Translations under genes and position numbers: made by a program
The notes under the pieces: model-generated
Databases searched by the model: none
What the model was told of the DNA's origin: nothing
Seen by the model: only the letters and a program-made list of their open reading frames with translations
Shown here: piece after piece, positions 24,408-33,021 of the stretch
Position numbering within the stretch: the first letter of the stretch is position 1
Layout: each line of letters begins with the position of its first letter
NCBI RefSeq assembly: GCF_008806755.1
Contig: NZ_WAAU01000034.1
Coordinates: 1-49,109, forward strand
Direction of reading: 5' to 3'
Length of the DNA stretch: 49,109 nucleotides
Origin: Tenacibaculum aiptasiae
GTDB taxonomy: Bacteria; Bacteroidota; Bacteroidia; Flavobacteriales; Flavobacteriaceae

Positions 24408-24602
24408 TTAGTTGTTGAAATAAAAAATTAAGTATATCATTAAAATTATAACTAATAAACCTATCCTTCCATTCCAGTCTTGCTTTAAAACTTCATTGTA
24501 TGAATATTTCCTTTTCAGAAATAACCATCTTATAAAAGCTCCTAATTTAGAAATGCTTGAAAAAAGAATTTCTTGTAAAAAACCGCTAAAGAAATCTTCC
24601 AT
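24408..24602 (-). CDS. Small membrane protein of unknown function (64 aa)
   Basis: A 64-residue protein that I do not recognise with certainty. It has a basic stretch (WLFLKRKYSYNEVLKQDW) and a C-terminal transmembrane helix (IGLLVIILMIYLIFYF). The N-terminal part is amphipathic. It lies between menB and the FAH gene in one same-strand run with 16-base gaps, so it is probably cotranscribed and real. It may belong to a flavobacterial DUF of small membrane proteins; the role is unknown. Confidence 0.65.
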   Translation of the reverse strand: MEDFFSGFLQEILFSSISKLGAFIRWLFLKRKYSYNEVLKQDWNGRIGLLVIILMIYLIFYFNN

Positions 24603-24618
24603 TCAATTATTTAAATTA

Positions 24619-25458
24619 TTAAGGAATCCAAGTTTTAGGGAAGTTTGGCTTACGCTTTTCTAAGAAAGCATCACGTCCTTCTTTAGCTTCATCTGTCATA
24701 TACGCTAAACGTGTAACTTCTCCTGCAAATACTTGTTGTCCTACCATACCATCATCAGTTAAGTTCATAGCAAACTTTAACATTTTAATTGATGTAGGCG
24801 ATTTCTCTAAAATCTCTTGTGCCCAATCAAAAGCTGTTTGTTCTAATTCATCATGAGGAACTACTGCATTTACCATTCCCATTTCATAAGCTTCTTGTGC
24901 AGAATAGTTTCTTCCTAAGAAAAATATTTCTCTTGCTTTCTTCTGCCCTACCATTTTAGCTAAATATGCCGAACCATATCCTGCATCAAACGAAGTAACA
25001 TCGGCATCAGTTTGTTTAAAAATTGCATGCTCTTTACTTGCTAAAGTTAAATCGCAAGTAACATGTAAACTATGTCCTCCTCCTACTGCCCAACCAGGTA
25101 CTACACAAATAACTGCTTTTGGCATAAAACGGATTAATCGTTGCACTTCTAATATATTTAATCGGTGATAACCATCTTCTCCTACATATCCTTGGTGTCC
25201 ACGAGCATTCTGATCTCCTCCTGAACAAAAACTCCATACCCCATCTTTTGTAGATGGTCCTTCGGCAGATAATAACACAACACCAATATTTGTATCTTCA
25301 TGAGCATCTTTAAATGCATCTAACAATTCTGAAGTAGTATGCGGACGAAATGCATTACGTACATTAGGTCTGTTAAACGCTATTCTAGCTACGTTATGCG
25401 ATTTCTTATAAGTAATATCTTTATACTCTTTGGCAACTTTCCATTGAGGTTGTATCAT
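24619..25458 (-). CDS. menB: 1,4-dihydroxy-2-naphthoyl-CoA synthase
   Basis: MenB closes the second ring of the naphthoquinone in menaquinone synthesis, converting o-succinylbenzoyl-CoA to 1,4-dihydroxy-2-naphthoyl-CoA (279 aa, normal length). Crotonase-fold marks are SFCSGGDQNARGHQGYVG, the oxyanion region VPGWAVGGGHSLHVTCDLTLAS, and a TSFDAGYGSAYLAKMVGQKKARE segment with the catalytic Asp. Its pathway partner menD lies a few genes away, split off by the + strand esterase-like gene. First gene of a minus-strand run with the small membrane protein. Confidence 0.97.
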   Translation of the reverse strand: MIQPQWKVAKEYKDITYKKSHNVARIAFNRPNVRNAFRPHTTSELLDAFKDAHEDTNIGVVLLSAEGPSTKDGVWSFCSGGDQNARGHQGYVGEDGYHRLNILEVQRLIRFMPKAVICVVPGWAVGGGHSLHVTCDLTLASKEHAIFKQTDADVTSFDAGYGSAYLAKMVGQKKAREIFFLGRNYSAQEAYEMGMVNAVVPHDELEQTAFDWAQEILEKSPTSIKMLKFAMNLTDDGMVGQQVFAGEVTRLAYMTDEAKEGRDAFLEKRKPNFPKTWIP

Positions 25459-25488
25459 AATTCAATAATATTTTCGTTATTAACAAAG

Positions 25489-25496
25489 CAAAAATA
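25489..25496 (-). promoter_or_regulatory. -7 box for menB
   Basis: On the minus strand this reads TATTTTTG, an exact TAnnTTTG match, 30 bases before the menB ATG. It lies 25 bases from the divergent -7 box of the esterase-like gene, so the two promoters occupy adjacent DNA. Confidence 0.45.
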
Positions 25497-25521
25497 ACAT
25501 AATAACTTTATTTTTCTTTTC

Positions 25522-25529
25522 TATATTTG
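25522..25529 (+). promoter_or_regulatory. -7 box for the esterase-like gene
   Basis: TATATTTG, an exact TAnnTTTG match, 21 bases before the ATG at 25551. Divergent from the menB -7 box. No clear -33 element. Confidence 0.5.
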
Positions 25530-25550
25530 AACGATATAATATATTCCCTT

Positions 25551-26798
25551 ATGAAACAACTATTTTTCTTATTTACCGTATTATTCAGTTTACAGCTTTT
25601 TTCTCAAAAAGTAATTACTGAAAAGATTAATTCTAAAGAGTTTAATAAAGATAGAATTGTAAAAATTTACATTCCTAAAGATTACGACAAAGAGGAAGCC
25701 ATGAGTTATCCTGTGGCAATTGTTTTAGGTGATGGTTATCTTTTTGACTTATATGTGGGTAATGCTAAACTATATGCTAATGTAGATAAAGCTCCTAAAC
25801 AAATTGTAGTTGGGATAGGTATGAAAAACTCTTACAATAAAGATGTTTCTATTATTCCTTCAAACAATGCTTTAACAAGTCACTCTACTAAGTTTTTCAA
25901 CTTTATACAAAAAGAGTTAATCCCTCATATGGAAGGTAATTATAGAACTTCTCCTTTTATGACCATTGTTGGTCAAGGTATTGGAGCTAACTTTATTACT
26001 CATTTCTTAAAAGCACAAGAACCTATTTTTAATTCTTTTATATGTATTACTCCTAATTTTTCTGAATTAGCAGCTAATACTATTGCTTCTTATTCTTTAG
26101 GAAGATTAGCTTCTGTAGATAATTCATATTTTTTCTACGCAAGTAACAATAAAAAGTATATTAGAAAAGAAGTAGACGATAGATACAATCAGATAGCTAC
26201 TTACCTATCTTCCTTTGAAGCTAAAAACCTTCATTTTACTTTTAATGAATTCAAAGACGCACCAAATCATTTATCTGTTATTAGTGAAACTATTCCAAGA
26301 GCATTTGCTAAAATGTTTTCTATATATTCTAAAATTACGAAAGACGAATTTGACAATAACATTAAAGATTTAGGACCTTTAGAGGCTATCAAATATGTAG
26401 AGCAAAAATATTTAGACATTGAATATTTATATGGTACTAACTTAAATGTTCGTTTAGATGATATTTTTGCTATTGAAGGAATTGTTATAGACAAGTTAGA
26501 CGGTGATTATCTTAGAGTATTAGGTGATTTTGTAATGATCAAATACCCAAACTCTCATATTGGTGATTTCTACGTAGGTAAATATTATGAACTTGGTAAA
26601 GACTACGAAAAAGCAGATTTTTATTACAAAGCTGCTTACGGTAAGATGGATCCTTCTGACCCAAATGCAAATGCTTTTTACGAAAACATTAAACGTGTAA
26701 ACGATTTAAAAGATAGTCAACCAAAAGAAGCACCGCTAGAAGATCTTCCAGAAGAAGATCAAGAAAATGAAGACAAACAAGAAGAGGATAAACAATAA
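25551..26798 (+). CDS. Esterase D-like alpha/beta-hydrolase fold protein lacking the catalytic serine
   Basis: An exported 415-residue protein. I use the ATG at 25551, which begins a clean signal peptide (MKQLFFLFTVLFSLQLFSQ); the open frame also extends to a TTG at 25527 but that would hide the signal. Residues ~20-265 have the esterase D fold (YPVAIVLGDGYLFD, VVGIGMKNSYN, then DAPNHLSV with His240). The nucleophile elbow, normally G-x-S-x-G, reads G141-Q-G143-I-G145, so the serine is glycine. The C-terminal ~150 residues look helical and TPR-like, ending in a very acidic tail (EDQENEDKQEEDKQ). A binding protein is more likely than an enzyme. Confidence 0.82.
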   Translation: MKQLFFLFTVLFSLQLFSQKVITEKINSKEFNKDRIVKIYIPKDYDKEEAMSYPVAIVLGDGYLFDLYVGNAKLYANVDKAPKQIVVGIGMKNSYNKDVSIIPSNNALTSHSTKFFNFIQKELIPHMEGNYRTSPFMTIVGQGIGANFITHFLKAQEPIFNSFICITPNFSELAANTIASYSLGRLASVDNSYFFYASNNKKYIRKEVDDRYNQIATYLSSFEAKNLHFTFNEFKDAPNHLSVISETIPRAFAKMFSIYSKITKDEFDNNIKDLGPLEAIKYVEQKYLDIEYLYGTNLNVRLDDIFAIEGIVIDKLDGDYLRVLGDFVMIKYPNSHIGDFYVGKYYELGKDYEKADFYYKAAYGKMDPSDPNANAFYENIKRVNDLKDSQPKEAPLEDLPEEDQENEDKQEEDKQ

Positions 26799-26820
26799 TC
26801 TCTTCTCTACTCAAAATAAA

Positions 26821-26850
26821 AAAGCACGTCAATTAGACGTGCTTTCTTTT
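26821..26850. terminator. Bidirectional terminator
   Basis: A 10-bp perfect stem AAAGCACGTC / GACGTGCTTT with an AATTA loop between convergent genes, with T-rich sequence on the right and A-rich sequence on the left. Confidence 0.88.
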
Positions 26851-26865
26851 TATATGTTAATTGGT

Positions 26866-27282
26866 TTATTTCTTCACCAACTCTATCCTGTCTTCTTTTA
26901 AAACTATCTTTTTACTTTTATATAAATTCCCTACTGCTCTTTTAAATGCTTTCTTACTCATTTGTAATCGGAATTTTATCGACTCAGGAGAGCTTTTATC
27001 GGTTAACATTAAATAACCTTTCTCTTGTAATTTCTGAAGAACTACCTCTGCATCCGAATCAATTACATTTCTAAAACCTTGAGGTCTTAGAGAAACATCT
27101 ATTTTTTCGTCTTCTCTAATCTTTTTAATATAACCTACTGTTTTCATTCCTTCTTCTAAATCTTTAAAAACTTCGTTATTATATAACAAGCCTTCATATT
27201 CTTCATCGATTAAAACAGTATATCCTAATGCAGTTTGCTGACCAATTACTAAGTCTACTTTATCACCTTCTTGTAATTCCAT
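26866..27282 (-). CDS. Short CvfB-like RNA-binding protein (S1-like plus winged helix)
   Basis: A 138-residue protein matching the C-terminal half of CvfB. Residues 1-65 resemble one S1-like domain (LGYTVLIDEEYEGLLYNNEV, VGYIKKIREDEKIDVSL) and residues ~78-138 a winged helix (MSKKAFKRAVGNLYKSKKIVL). Full-length CvfB is about 280 aa with more S1 domains before this part; the frame here begins cleanly at an ATG one base after the menD stop, so this is a short free-standing version and no upstream remnant is seen. It is cotranscribed with menD. RNA binding is inferred. Confidence 0.8.
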   Translation of the reverse strand: MELQEGDKVDLVIGQQTALGYTVLIDEEYEGLLYNNEVFKDLEEGMKTVGYIKKIREDEKIDVSLRPQGFRNVIDSDAEVVLQKLQEKGYLMLTDKSSPESIKFRLQMSKKAFKRAVGNLYKSKKIVLKEDRIELVKK

Positions 27283-27283
27283 T

Positions 27284-28951
27284 TTATAAGTTTTTAAAAT
27301 AGTTCTTTAAAACTACATCATTAATTTCTTTAGGAGTAAAAACCTCCATTATTTTTGGTTGATTTGATACTGCGTAAAAAGCAGGCAAGTTATTATGTAA
27401 CTCCTCCAAATCCTTTATTGAAACATATTCAAAATTAAACATCTTTGCTAAATGCTCAGCTGTCAAATTATGAGGAGTTTCAAAATATTCAGTTGCATTG
27501 GTGGTCAATGGCCCTGGTATAAATCGGAATATTCCACCACCAGCATTATTTAAAATAATAATTCTAAAATCATTTGGTATACAAGTATTCCATAAGGCAT
27601 TACTATCATAAAAGAAACTCAAATCTCCTGTTATAAAAGTAGTTTGATTCTTATGGGCATAAGCAGCTCCAATAGCAGTACTTGTACTTCCATCAATACC
27701 ACTCGTTCCTCTATTACAAAATACTTGCAAAGTCGGATTCAAATTAAACAACTGCGAATATCTAATTGTAGAACTATTACTTATTTGAAGTTGAGAGTTA
27801 TCTGGTATCGCTTTTAAAACAGCCTCAAAAACTTTTAAATCTGAATATTCAGTATTCGCTAAATATTCTTTATGCTTTATTGAACGATCTTGATTTTTAG
27901 TCAACCATTTATTTTGATAAGATACCTCTTCATTTTGAGATAAGCTTTTTTCAGCTGCTAATAATTTTCTTAAAAAAGAAACTGGTTTTTCTTTTATGTG
28001 TTCTGACAAACAATGATAAGTATTCATTGCTCTCAATTCATCAATATGCCAATGCGCTGCAGGTTGATGCTTCCTTAAAAGCTGCTTGATTTTTTTAGAA
28101 ATAACCATTCCACCTAAAGTTACTAAGACTTCAGGCTGCAAATCTAAAAACGCAGTAGTATCTAAAGGAAAAATAAGTTTATCTATAGAATTGATAAACT
28201 TCGGATTGTATAAGTTTGAAGTCGTTTCTGTTAAAACTACAACAGTTTCATCTTCAATCAACTCATCTAAAACATTCTGTAAATCTGTATCTGGAAAATT
28301 ACTCCCTACTAAAATCATTTTTTTAGCAGTAGTTTTCCAAGTCGTTATTAATTGTTGATAATCACTTTTTAACTCTGTAACTGTATTTAAAGTGTTATCA
28401 GGAAAATCAAAAGACTTTAATATTTCAACCGTTTCATATAAAGGCTCATCAAATGGCACATTAATGTGTACAGGGCCTTTTTTAGAAACAGCAGTTTCTA
28501 AAGCATTAATTAATAACGTTGTATTGTTTTCTAACTGATGCTCTTCGTCAATCAAGTTTGCAGAATATAAAATATGATTGTCAAAAACATTTTCTTGACG
28601 AATGGTTTGACCATCTCCTATATCAATTAAATGTTTAGGTCTATCAGCAGAAATTACAACTAAAGGAATGTTACTATAAAATGCTTCAGCAATAGCTGGA
28701 TAATAATTTAGTAACGCTGAACCTGATGAACAAACAATTACAACAGGTTTTTGTTTTTGTTGGGCGATTCCCATAGCAAAAAAAGCAGCACACCGCTCAT
28801 CAACAACACTTAATGTTTCTATGTTAAGGTGATTTGAAAACCCAATAGTTAACGGAGCATTTCTTGATCCTGGCGATATAACAACTGTATCAATTTCAAA
28901 TTGATTACAAGCTGTAACTACTAATTGTGCGAGTTCTTTTTTTGGGAACAT
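27284..28951 (-). CDS. menD: 2-succinyl-5-enolpyruvyl-6-hydroxy-3-cyclohexene-1-carboxylate synthase
   Basis: MenD is the thiamine-diphosphate enzyme joining isochorismate and 2-oxoglutarate early in menaquinone synthesis (555 aa, normal length). The N-terminal pyrimidine-binding part has VVISPGSRNAPLTIGF and VVDERCAAFFAMGIAQ; the C-terminal part has the ThDP motif GTSGIDGSTSTAIGAAYAH...TGDLSFFYDSNALW and NNAGGGIFRF. It is probably transcribed with the CvfB-like gene that follows at a one-base gap. Confidence 0.97.
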   Translation of the reverse strand: MFPKKELAQLVVTACNQFEIDTVVISPGSRNAPLTIGFSNHLNIETLSVVDERCAAFFAMGIAQQKQKPVVIVCSSGSALLNYYPAIAEAFYSNIPLVVISADRPKHLIDIGDGQTIRQENVFDNHILYSANLIDEEHQLENNTTLLINALETAVSKKGPVHINVPFDEPLYETVEILKSFDFPDNTLNTVTELKSDYQQLITTWKTTAKKMILVGSNFPDTDLQNVLDELIEDETVVVLTETTSNLYNPKFINSIDKLIFPLDTTAFLDLQPEVLVTLGGMVISKKIKQLLRKHQPAAHWHIDELRAMNTYHCLSEHIKEKPVSFLRKLLAAEKSLSQNEEVSYQNKWLTKNQDRSIKHKEYLANTEYSDLKVFEAVLKAIPDNSQLQISNSSTIRYSQLFNLNPTLQVFCNRGTSGIDGSTSTAIGAAYAHKNQTTFITGDLSFFYDSNALWNTCIPNDFRIIILNNAGGGIFRFIPGPLTTNATEYFETPHNLTAEHLAKMFNFEYVSIKDLEELHNNLPAFYAVSNQPKIMEVFTPKEINDVVLKNYFKNL

Positions 28952-28962
28952 TCTTTTAGTTT

Positions 28963-29004
28963 AAAAATGTCATCCTAAAGCAAAAACTTTAAAATGACAT
29001 TTTA
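28963..29004 (-). terminator. Terminator after fsa
   Basis: AAAATGTCAT (28964-28973) pairs with ATGACATTTT (28994-29003), with a smaller inner AAAG/CTTT stem. On the minus strand it ends in T residues, downstream of the fsa stop codon. A small extra hairpin (ATCAACA-A-TGTTGAT) lies directly after the stop. Confidence 0.7.
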
Positions 29005-29025
29005 TAATAAAATCAACAATGTTGA

Positions 29026-29679
29026 TTAATTTCCTTTTTTATAATCTGCTAAAAACTTAGCTAAACCGATATCAGTTAAAGGGTGCTTTAACAATCCTTC
29101 AATTGCACTTAAAGGTCCTGTCATTACATCAGATCCTACTTTAGCACAATCGATAATATGCATTGTATGACGTACAGATGCAGCTAAAATCTCAGTATCA
29201 AACATGTAATTATCATAAATCATGCGAATTTCTTCGATTAAGTTTAATCCATCTGTAGAAATATCATCTAAACGCCCAATAAATGGAGAAACATAAGTAG
29301 CACCTGCTTTAGCAGCTAATAATGCTTGACCTGCAGAAAACACTAATGTTACATTCGTTTTAATTCCTTTATCAGAAAAATATTTACAAGCTTTTACACC
29401 ATCTTTAATCATTGGTAACTTTACCACAATCTGTGGGTTTAAAGCAGCTAACGCTTCACCTTCCTTTACCATTCCTTCAAAATCAGTAGAAATAACCTCA
29501 GCAGAAACATCACCATCTACAATATCACAAATAGCTTTGTAGTGGTTAATTATGTTTTCCTCTCCAGTAATTCCTTCTTTAGCCATTAAAGATGGGTTTG
29601 TAGTTACTCCATCTAAAATTCCTAAAGCTTGCGCCTCTCTAATTTGATCTAAATTAGCTGTATCAATAAAAAATTTCAT
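29026..29679 (-). CDS. fsa: Transaldolase of the fructose-6-phosphate aldolase (FSA/TalC) type
   Basis: A short class-I aldolase of 217 aa acting on sugar phosphates in the non-oxidative pentose phosphate route. The Schiff-base lysine is Lys87 in IVVKLPMI; other marks are MKFFIDTANLDQIREA, GVTTNPSLMAKEG and TLVFSAGQALLAAKAGATYVSPF-type sequence around residue 130. FSA and TalC enzymes share this form and cannot be told apart by eye. It stands alone between menD and an SDR gene. Confidence 0.93.
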   Translation of the reverse strand: MKFFIDTANLDQIREAQALGILDGVTTNPSLMAKEGITGEENIINHYKAICDIVDGDVSAEVISTDFEGMVKEGEALAALNPQIVVKLPMIKDGVKACKYFSDKGIKTNVTLVFSAGQALLAAKAGATYVSPFIGRLDDISTDGLNLIEEIRMIYDNYMFDTEILAASVRHTMHIIDCAKVGSDVMTGPLSAIEGLLKHPLTDIGLAKFLADYKKGN

Positions 29680-29747
29680 TTATATAAATTTAAAAAGTTG
29701 TGTTCAACACTTATCTAAAAAACTATGTTTTCTAAAACGTTGCGAAT

Positions 29748-30548
29748 TTACAACTTATAATGGTTCATTAACAATTTTTCATATACTTTATCAGGTAGAA
29801 TTCGTTTCAACACAATAGAAAACTTCTCCATAAAGCCTCCAATTTTATAATGTATTCTTGGATTTTTACTCTCTATAATTTGATGAATTGCCTTTGCCAT
29901 AATTAATGGATCAGCACCAGAGTCTACATGTTCATCCATTAACGCTAAGTTTTCGGCATATTTTTTCTTGTAAGCAGACTCTTCAAATACTGGTGTATGA
30001 TATCTTCCTGCTGCTATATTGGTAGCAAAATCACCAGGTGCTGCATTCACTACTCGAATACCAAATTGTTTCACCTCCATACTCAAGGCTTCCGTAACCA
30101 ATTCTAAAGCACCTTTACTTGCTGAGTAAATTCCTCTAAACGGTAATCCCATATAACCAGCAATAGAAGTAGTATTGATAATTAATCCACTTTTCTGCTT
30201 CCTCATAGTTGGCAAAACAGCTTTCATTACTTCAATAGCGCCAAAAAAGTTAGTTTCAAAATTAGAACGCATTTCACTAGTTGGTGTATCTTCAATAGGT
30301 CCAGTAATTCCTTTCCCTGCATTATTAATCAATACATCAATCTTACCTTCTTCAGCAACTACTTTAGCTATTGCACTTTGTATCGAAACTTCATCAGTAA
30401 CGTCTAAAGCAACCATTTTAAATGGTAGTGTTAACTTATCAGGATTCCTACTAGTACCATAAACAGTATATCCTTTTGTGTGTAAATAAGTGGCAATTGA
30501 TTTTCCTATTCCAGAAGAAGCTCCTGTTATAAATATAACTTTAGACAT
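29748..30548 (-). CDS. SDR family NAD(P)-dependent oxidoreductase
   Basis: A classical short-chain dehydrogenase. I use the ATG at 30548 (MSKVIFITGASSGIGKSIA, 266 aa); the frame extending to 30587 adds 13 residues before the expected Rossmann start. The cofactor motif TGASSGIG lies near residues 8-15, NNAG follows, and the catalytic pair is in YSASKG. The C-terminal part (ESKNPRIHYKIGG, LLMNHYKL) resembles the DltE/YbbO group acting on hydrophobic substrates. Substrate unknown. It is divergent from the M1 peptidase gene. Confidence 0.92.
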   Translation of the reverse strand: MSKVIFITGASSGIGKSIATYLHTKGYTVYGTSRNPDKLTLPFKMVALDVTDEVSIQSAIAKVVAEEGKIDVLINNAGKGITGPIEDTPTSEMRSNFETNFFGAIEVMKAVLPTMRKQKSGLIINTTSIAGYMGLPFRGIYSASKGALELVTEALSMEVKQFGIRVVNAAPGDFATNIAAGRYHTPVFEESAYKKKYAENLALMDEHVDSGADPLIMAKAIHQIIESKNPRIHYKIGGFMEKFSIVLKRILPDKVYEKLLMNHYKL

Positions 30549-30632
30549 TGATATAATTTTAAGCAAATATCTAAAAGATACCTTCAATAAAAAAAACTTT
30601 AAACACTTATATTAGCGCTTTAATTAGTGATT

Positions 30633-32279
30633 ATGTTCAAAAAACACCTCCTTCTTACCTTAACTTTATTAAGTTCTTATTTGTCTTTTTCGCAAACTTC
30701 TCTTTTTGACCACTCAAAAAACTTTACACGTCAAGATTCTTTAAGAGGAAGTATTACTAAAGAACGTGCTTGGTGGGATTTAACTTACTACGATTTAAAT
30801 GTACAAGTAGATCCTGATAAAAAATTCATTCAAGGAAAAAACACAGTACAATACAAAGTATTAAAGCCTCACAATGTTTTACAAATAGACTTGCAAGCTC
30901 CCTTAAAAATAACAAAGGCAATACAAAACGGAAAAGAATTAGATATAATCTCTGAAGGTAATGCTCATTTTATTCAGTTAAAAGAAAAGCAAAAAACTGG
31001 AAGTATTAACTCACTAGATGTATACTACAAAGGAAAACCAAGAGAAGCAAAACGCGCTCCTTGGGATGGTGGCTTTTCATGGAAAAAAGATAAAAACGGA
31101 AAACATTTTATAGCAACATCCTGCCAAGGATTAGGAGCAAGTATATGGTGGCCAAACAAAGACCACATGTATGATGAAGTAGACAGTATGGCTATCAATA
31201 TTAGAGTACCAAAAGGATTAATGAATATTTCTAACGGACGTTTACGTAAAACTGAACATCATAAAGACAATACAACTACCTATCATTGGTTTGTAAACAA
31301 CCCAATTAATAACTATGGAGTAAACATTAATATTGGTGATTATATTCATTTTTCAGAAAAATATAATGGTGAAGATGGTGAACTAGACATGAATTATTAT
31401 GTTTTACACTACAATTTAGAAAAGGCAAAAAAACAGTTTAAAGACGCTCCAAAAATGATGAAAGCTTTTGAGCATTGGTTTGGAAAGTATCCTTTTTATG
31501 AAGACGGATTTAAACTAGTAGAAGTTCCTTATTTAGGAATGGAACACCAAAGTTCTGTTACTTACGGAAACCAATATTTAAACGGGTATTTAGGTCGTGA
31601 TTTATCTGGAACAGGATGGGGATTAAAATTCGATTTCATCATTATTCACGAATCAGGACACGAATGGTTTGCAAACAATATTACCTATAAAGATATAGCT
31701 GATATGTGGATTCATGAAAGCTTTACAGCTTATTCAGAAAACTTGTTTTTAGATTATTACTATGGAAAGGAAGCTGCAGCAGCCTATGTAATAGGAACGC
31801 GAAGAGCTATTCAAAATGACATTCCTATTATTGGACAATACGATGTTAACAATGAAGGTTCAGGAGACATGTATTACAAGGGAGCTAATATGTTACACAC
31901 TATTAGACAATTGATTAATAATGATAAAAAATGGAGAAACATTCTTCGTGGATTAAATAAAACTTTCTATCATAAAACAGTAACTACTAAAGAAATAGAA
32001 AACTATATAATTGAAAAATCTGGTTTAGATTTAACGAAGATTTTCGATCAATATTTACGCACTGTTAAAATACCTGTCTTCGAATACAAAATTAAAAACA
32101 ACAAACTATCGTACCGTTGGACTAACGTAGTTAAAGACTTTAATATGCCTTTGAATGTTAAAGTAAAAAATAATACACTAGTGCTAAAGCCAACAGAAAA
32201 TTGGCAAACAAAAACAATCAAGTCAAACGATATAGAAGTTGATATTAATTTTTATATAAAAACCAAAAAAGTAAATTAA
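30633..32279 (+). CDS. M1 family metallopeptidase
   Basis: A secreted zinc aminopeptidase of the M1 family, 548 aa from the ATG at 30633; the open frame also includes a GTG six bases upstream, which is less likely. A signal peptide covers the first ~21 residues (LSSYLSFSQ). The zinc motif is HESGH followed by 18 residues and a glutamate (IHESFTAYSEN), which is canonical HExxH-x18-E. YLGMEHQS stands where the GAMEN-type exopeptidase motif is expected. It probably trims peptides in the periplasm or outside the cell. Confidence 0.93.
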   Translation: MFKKHLLLTLTLLSSYLSFSQTSLFDHSKNFTRQDSLRGSITKERAWWDLTYYDLNVQVDPDKKFIQGKNTVQYKVLKPHNVLQIDLQAPLKITKAIQNGKELDIISEGNAHFIQLKEKQKTGSINSLDVYYKGKPREAKRAPWDGGFSWKKDKNGKHFIATSCQGLGASIWWPNKDHMYDEVDSMAINIRVPKGLMNISNGRLRKTEHHKDNTTTYHWFVNNPINNYGVNINIGDYIHFSEKYNGEDGELDMNYYVLHYNLEKAKKQFKDAPKMMKAFEHWFGKYPFYEDGFKLVEVPYLGMEHQSSVTYGNQYLNGYLGRDLSGTGWGLKFDFIIIHESGHEWFANNITYKDIADMWIHESFTAYSENLFLDYYYGKEAAAAYVIGTRRAIQNDIPIIGQYDVNNEGSGDMYYKGANMLHTIRQLINNDKKWRNILRGLNKTFYHKTVTTKEIENYIIEKSGLDLTKIFDQYLRTVKIPVFEYKIKNNKLSYRWTNVVKDFNMPLNVKVKNNTLVLKPTENWQTKTIKSNDIEVDINFYIKTKKVN

Positions 32280-32304
32280 TCACAATCAATCCCCCGTAAC
32301 TAAA

Positions 32305-32973
32305 ATGACTGAAGTAAAAATTGCAAAATTTGAGGAGCTTTTAAAAGAATTTGAACGCGAAAAAGAGAATCAAAATTTTGTTTTCAGAGGCCACTCAAAT
32401 TCCGAATACGAATTAAAAACATCTTTAGGAAGATGTGATTCATTCTATGGAAGAACAACACAACAACTAGAAAAACGTTTATTAAAATTATTTAAAGAGT
32501 CTTCACTCCCCTACTTGGAACACAGACCAAGCTCAGAGTTAGAATGGCTAGCTGTAGCCCAGCATTTTGGACTCCCAACACGTCTTTTAGATTGGTCATA
32601 CAATCCACTGGTAGCAACATATTTTGCTGTTGAAGATAATCCAGATACAGATGGAGCCTTGTTTTTACTATCGGGATGTAGTACAATTCAAAATCCAGAC
32701 ACTTTTAAAATAGAGAGCCTAAACAAAGTCAAAAAATACAGACCTCCTTATATCTCTTCAAGAATACAAAATCAATCAGGATTATTTACCGTACATAATA
32801 ATCCAGAGGAAGTGTTTACGCATGAAAAAATGAAAAAAGTAATCATTCCAAAAGAAGTAAAAAGAGATATTAAAAGAACACTATTCAAGTACGGAATAAA
32901 CCAACGAATGATTTATCCAGGTTTAGAAGGAATTGCTAAAGATTTAAAATGGTTGGAGACTAGTATTTATTAG
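32305..32973 (+). CDS. FRG domain-containing protein
   Basis: A 222-residue protein with the FRG domain, named for the Phe-Arg-Gly seen here in NFVFRGHSNSEYEL (residues ~25-37). The second conserved block is LAVAQHFGLPTRLLDWSYNPLVATYFAVE. FRG is a domain of unknown biochemical activity, often found in accessory and toxin- or defence-linked genes; that context is family knowledge and not shown here. It lies 25 bases after the M1 gene and 48 bases before the next unknown gene, in what looks like an accessory pocket. Confidence 0.88.
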   Translation: MTEVKIAKFEELLKEFEREKENQNFVFRGHSNSEYELKTSLGRCDSFYGRTTQQLEKRLLKLFKESSLPYLEHRPSSELEWLAVAQHFGLPTRLLDWSYNPLVATYFAVEDNPDTDGALFLLSGCSTIQNPDTFKIESLNKVKKYRPPYISSRIQNQSGLFTVHNNPEEVFTHEKMKKVIIPKEVKRDIKRTLFKYGINQRMIYPGLEGIAKDLKWLETSIY

Positions 32974-33021
32974 ACATTCTATCAAAATAAAACACATTTA
33001 TCACAAAATAAACATACAATA

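Noticed and set aside
25527..25550. TTG start for the esterase-like gene
   Set aside because: The ATG at 25551 gives a clean signal peptide and lies downstream of the -7 box, while the TTG overlaps the box.
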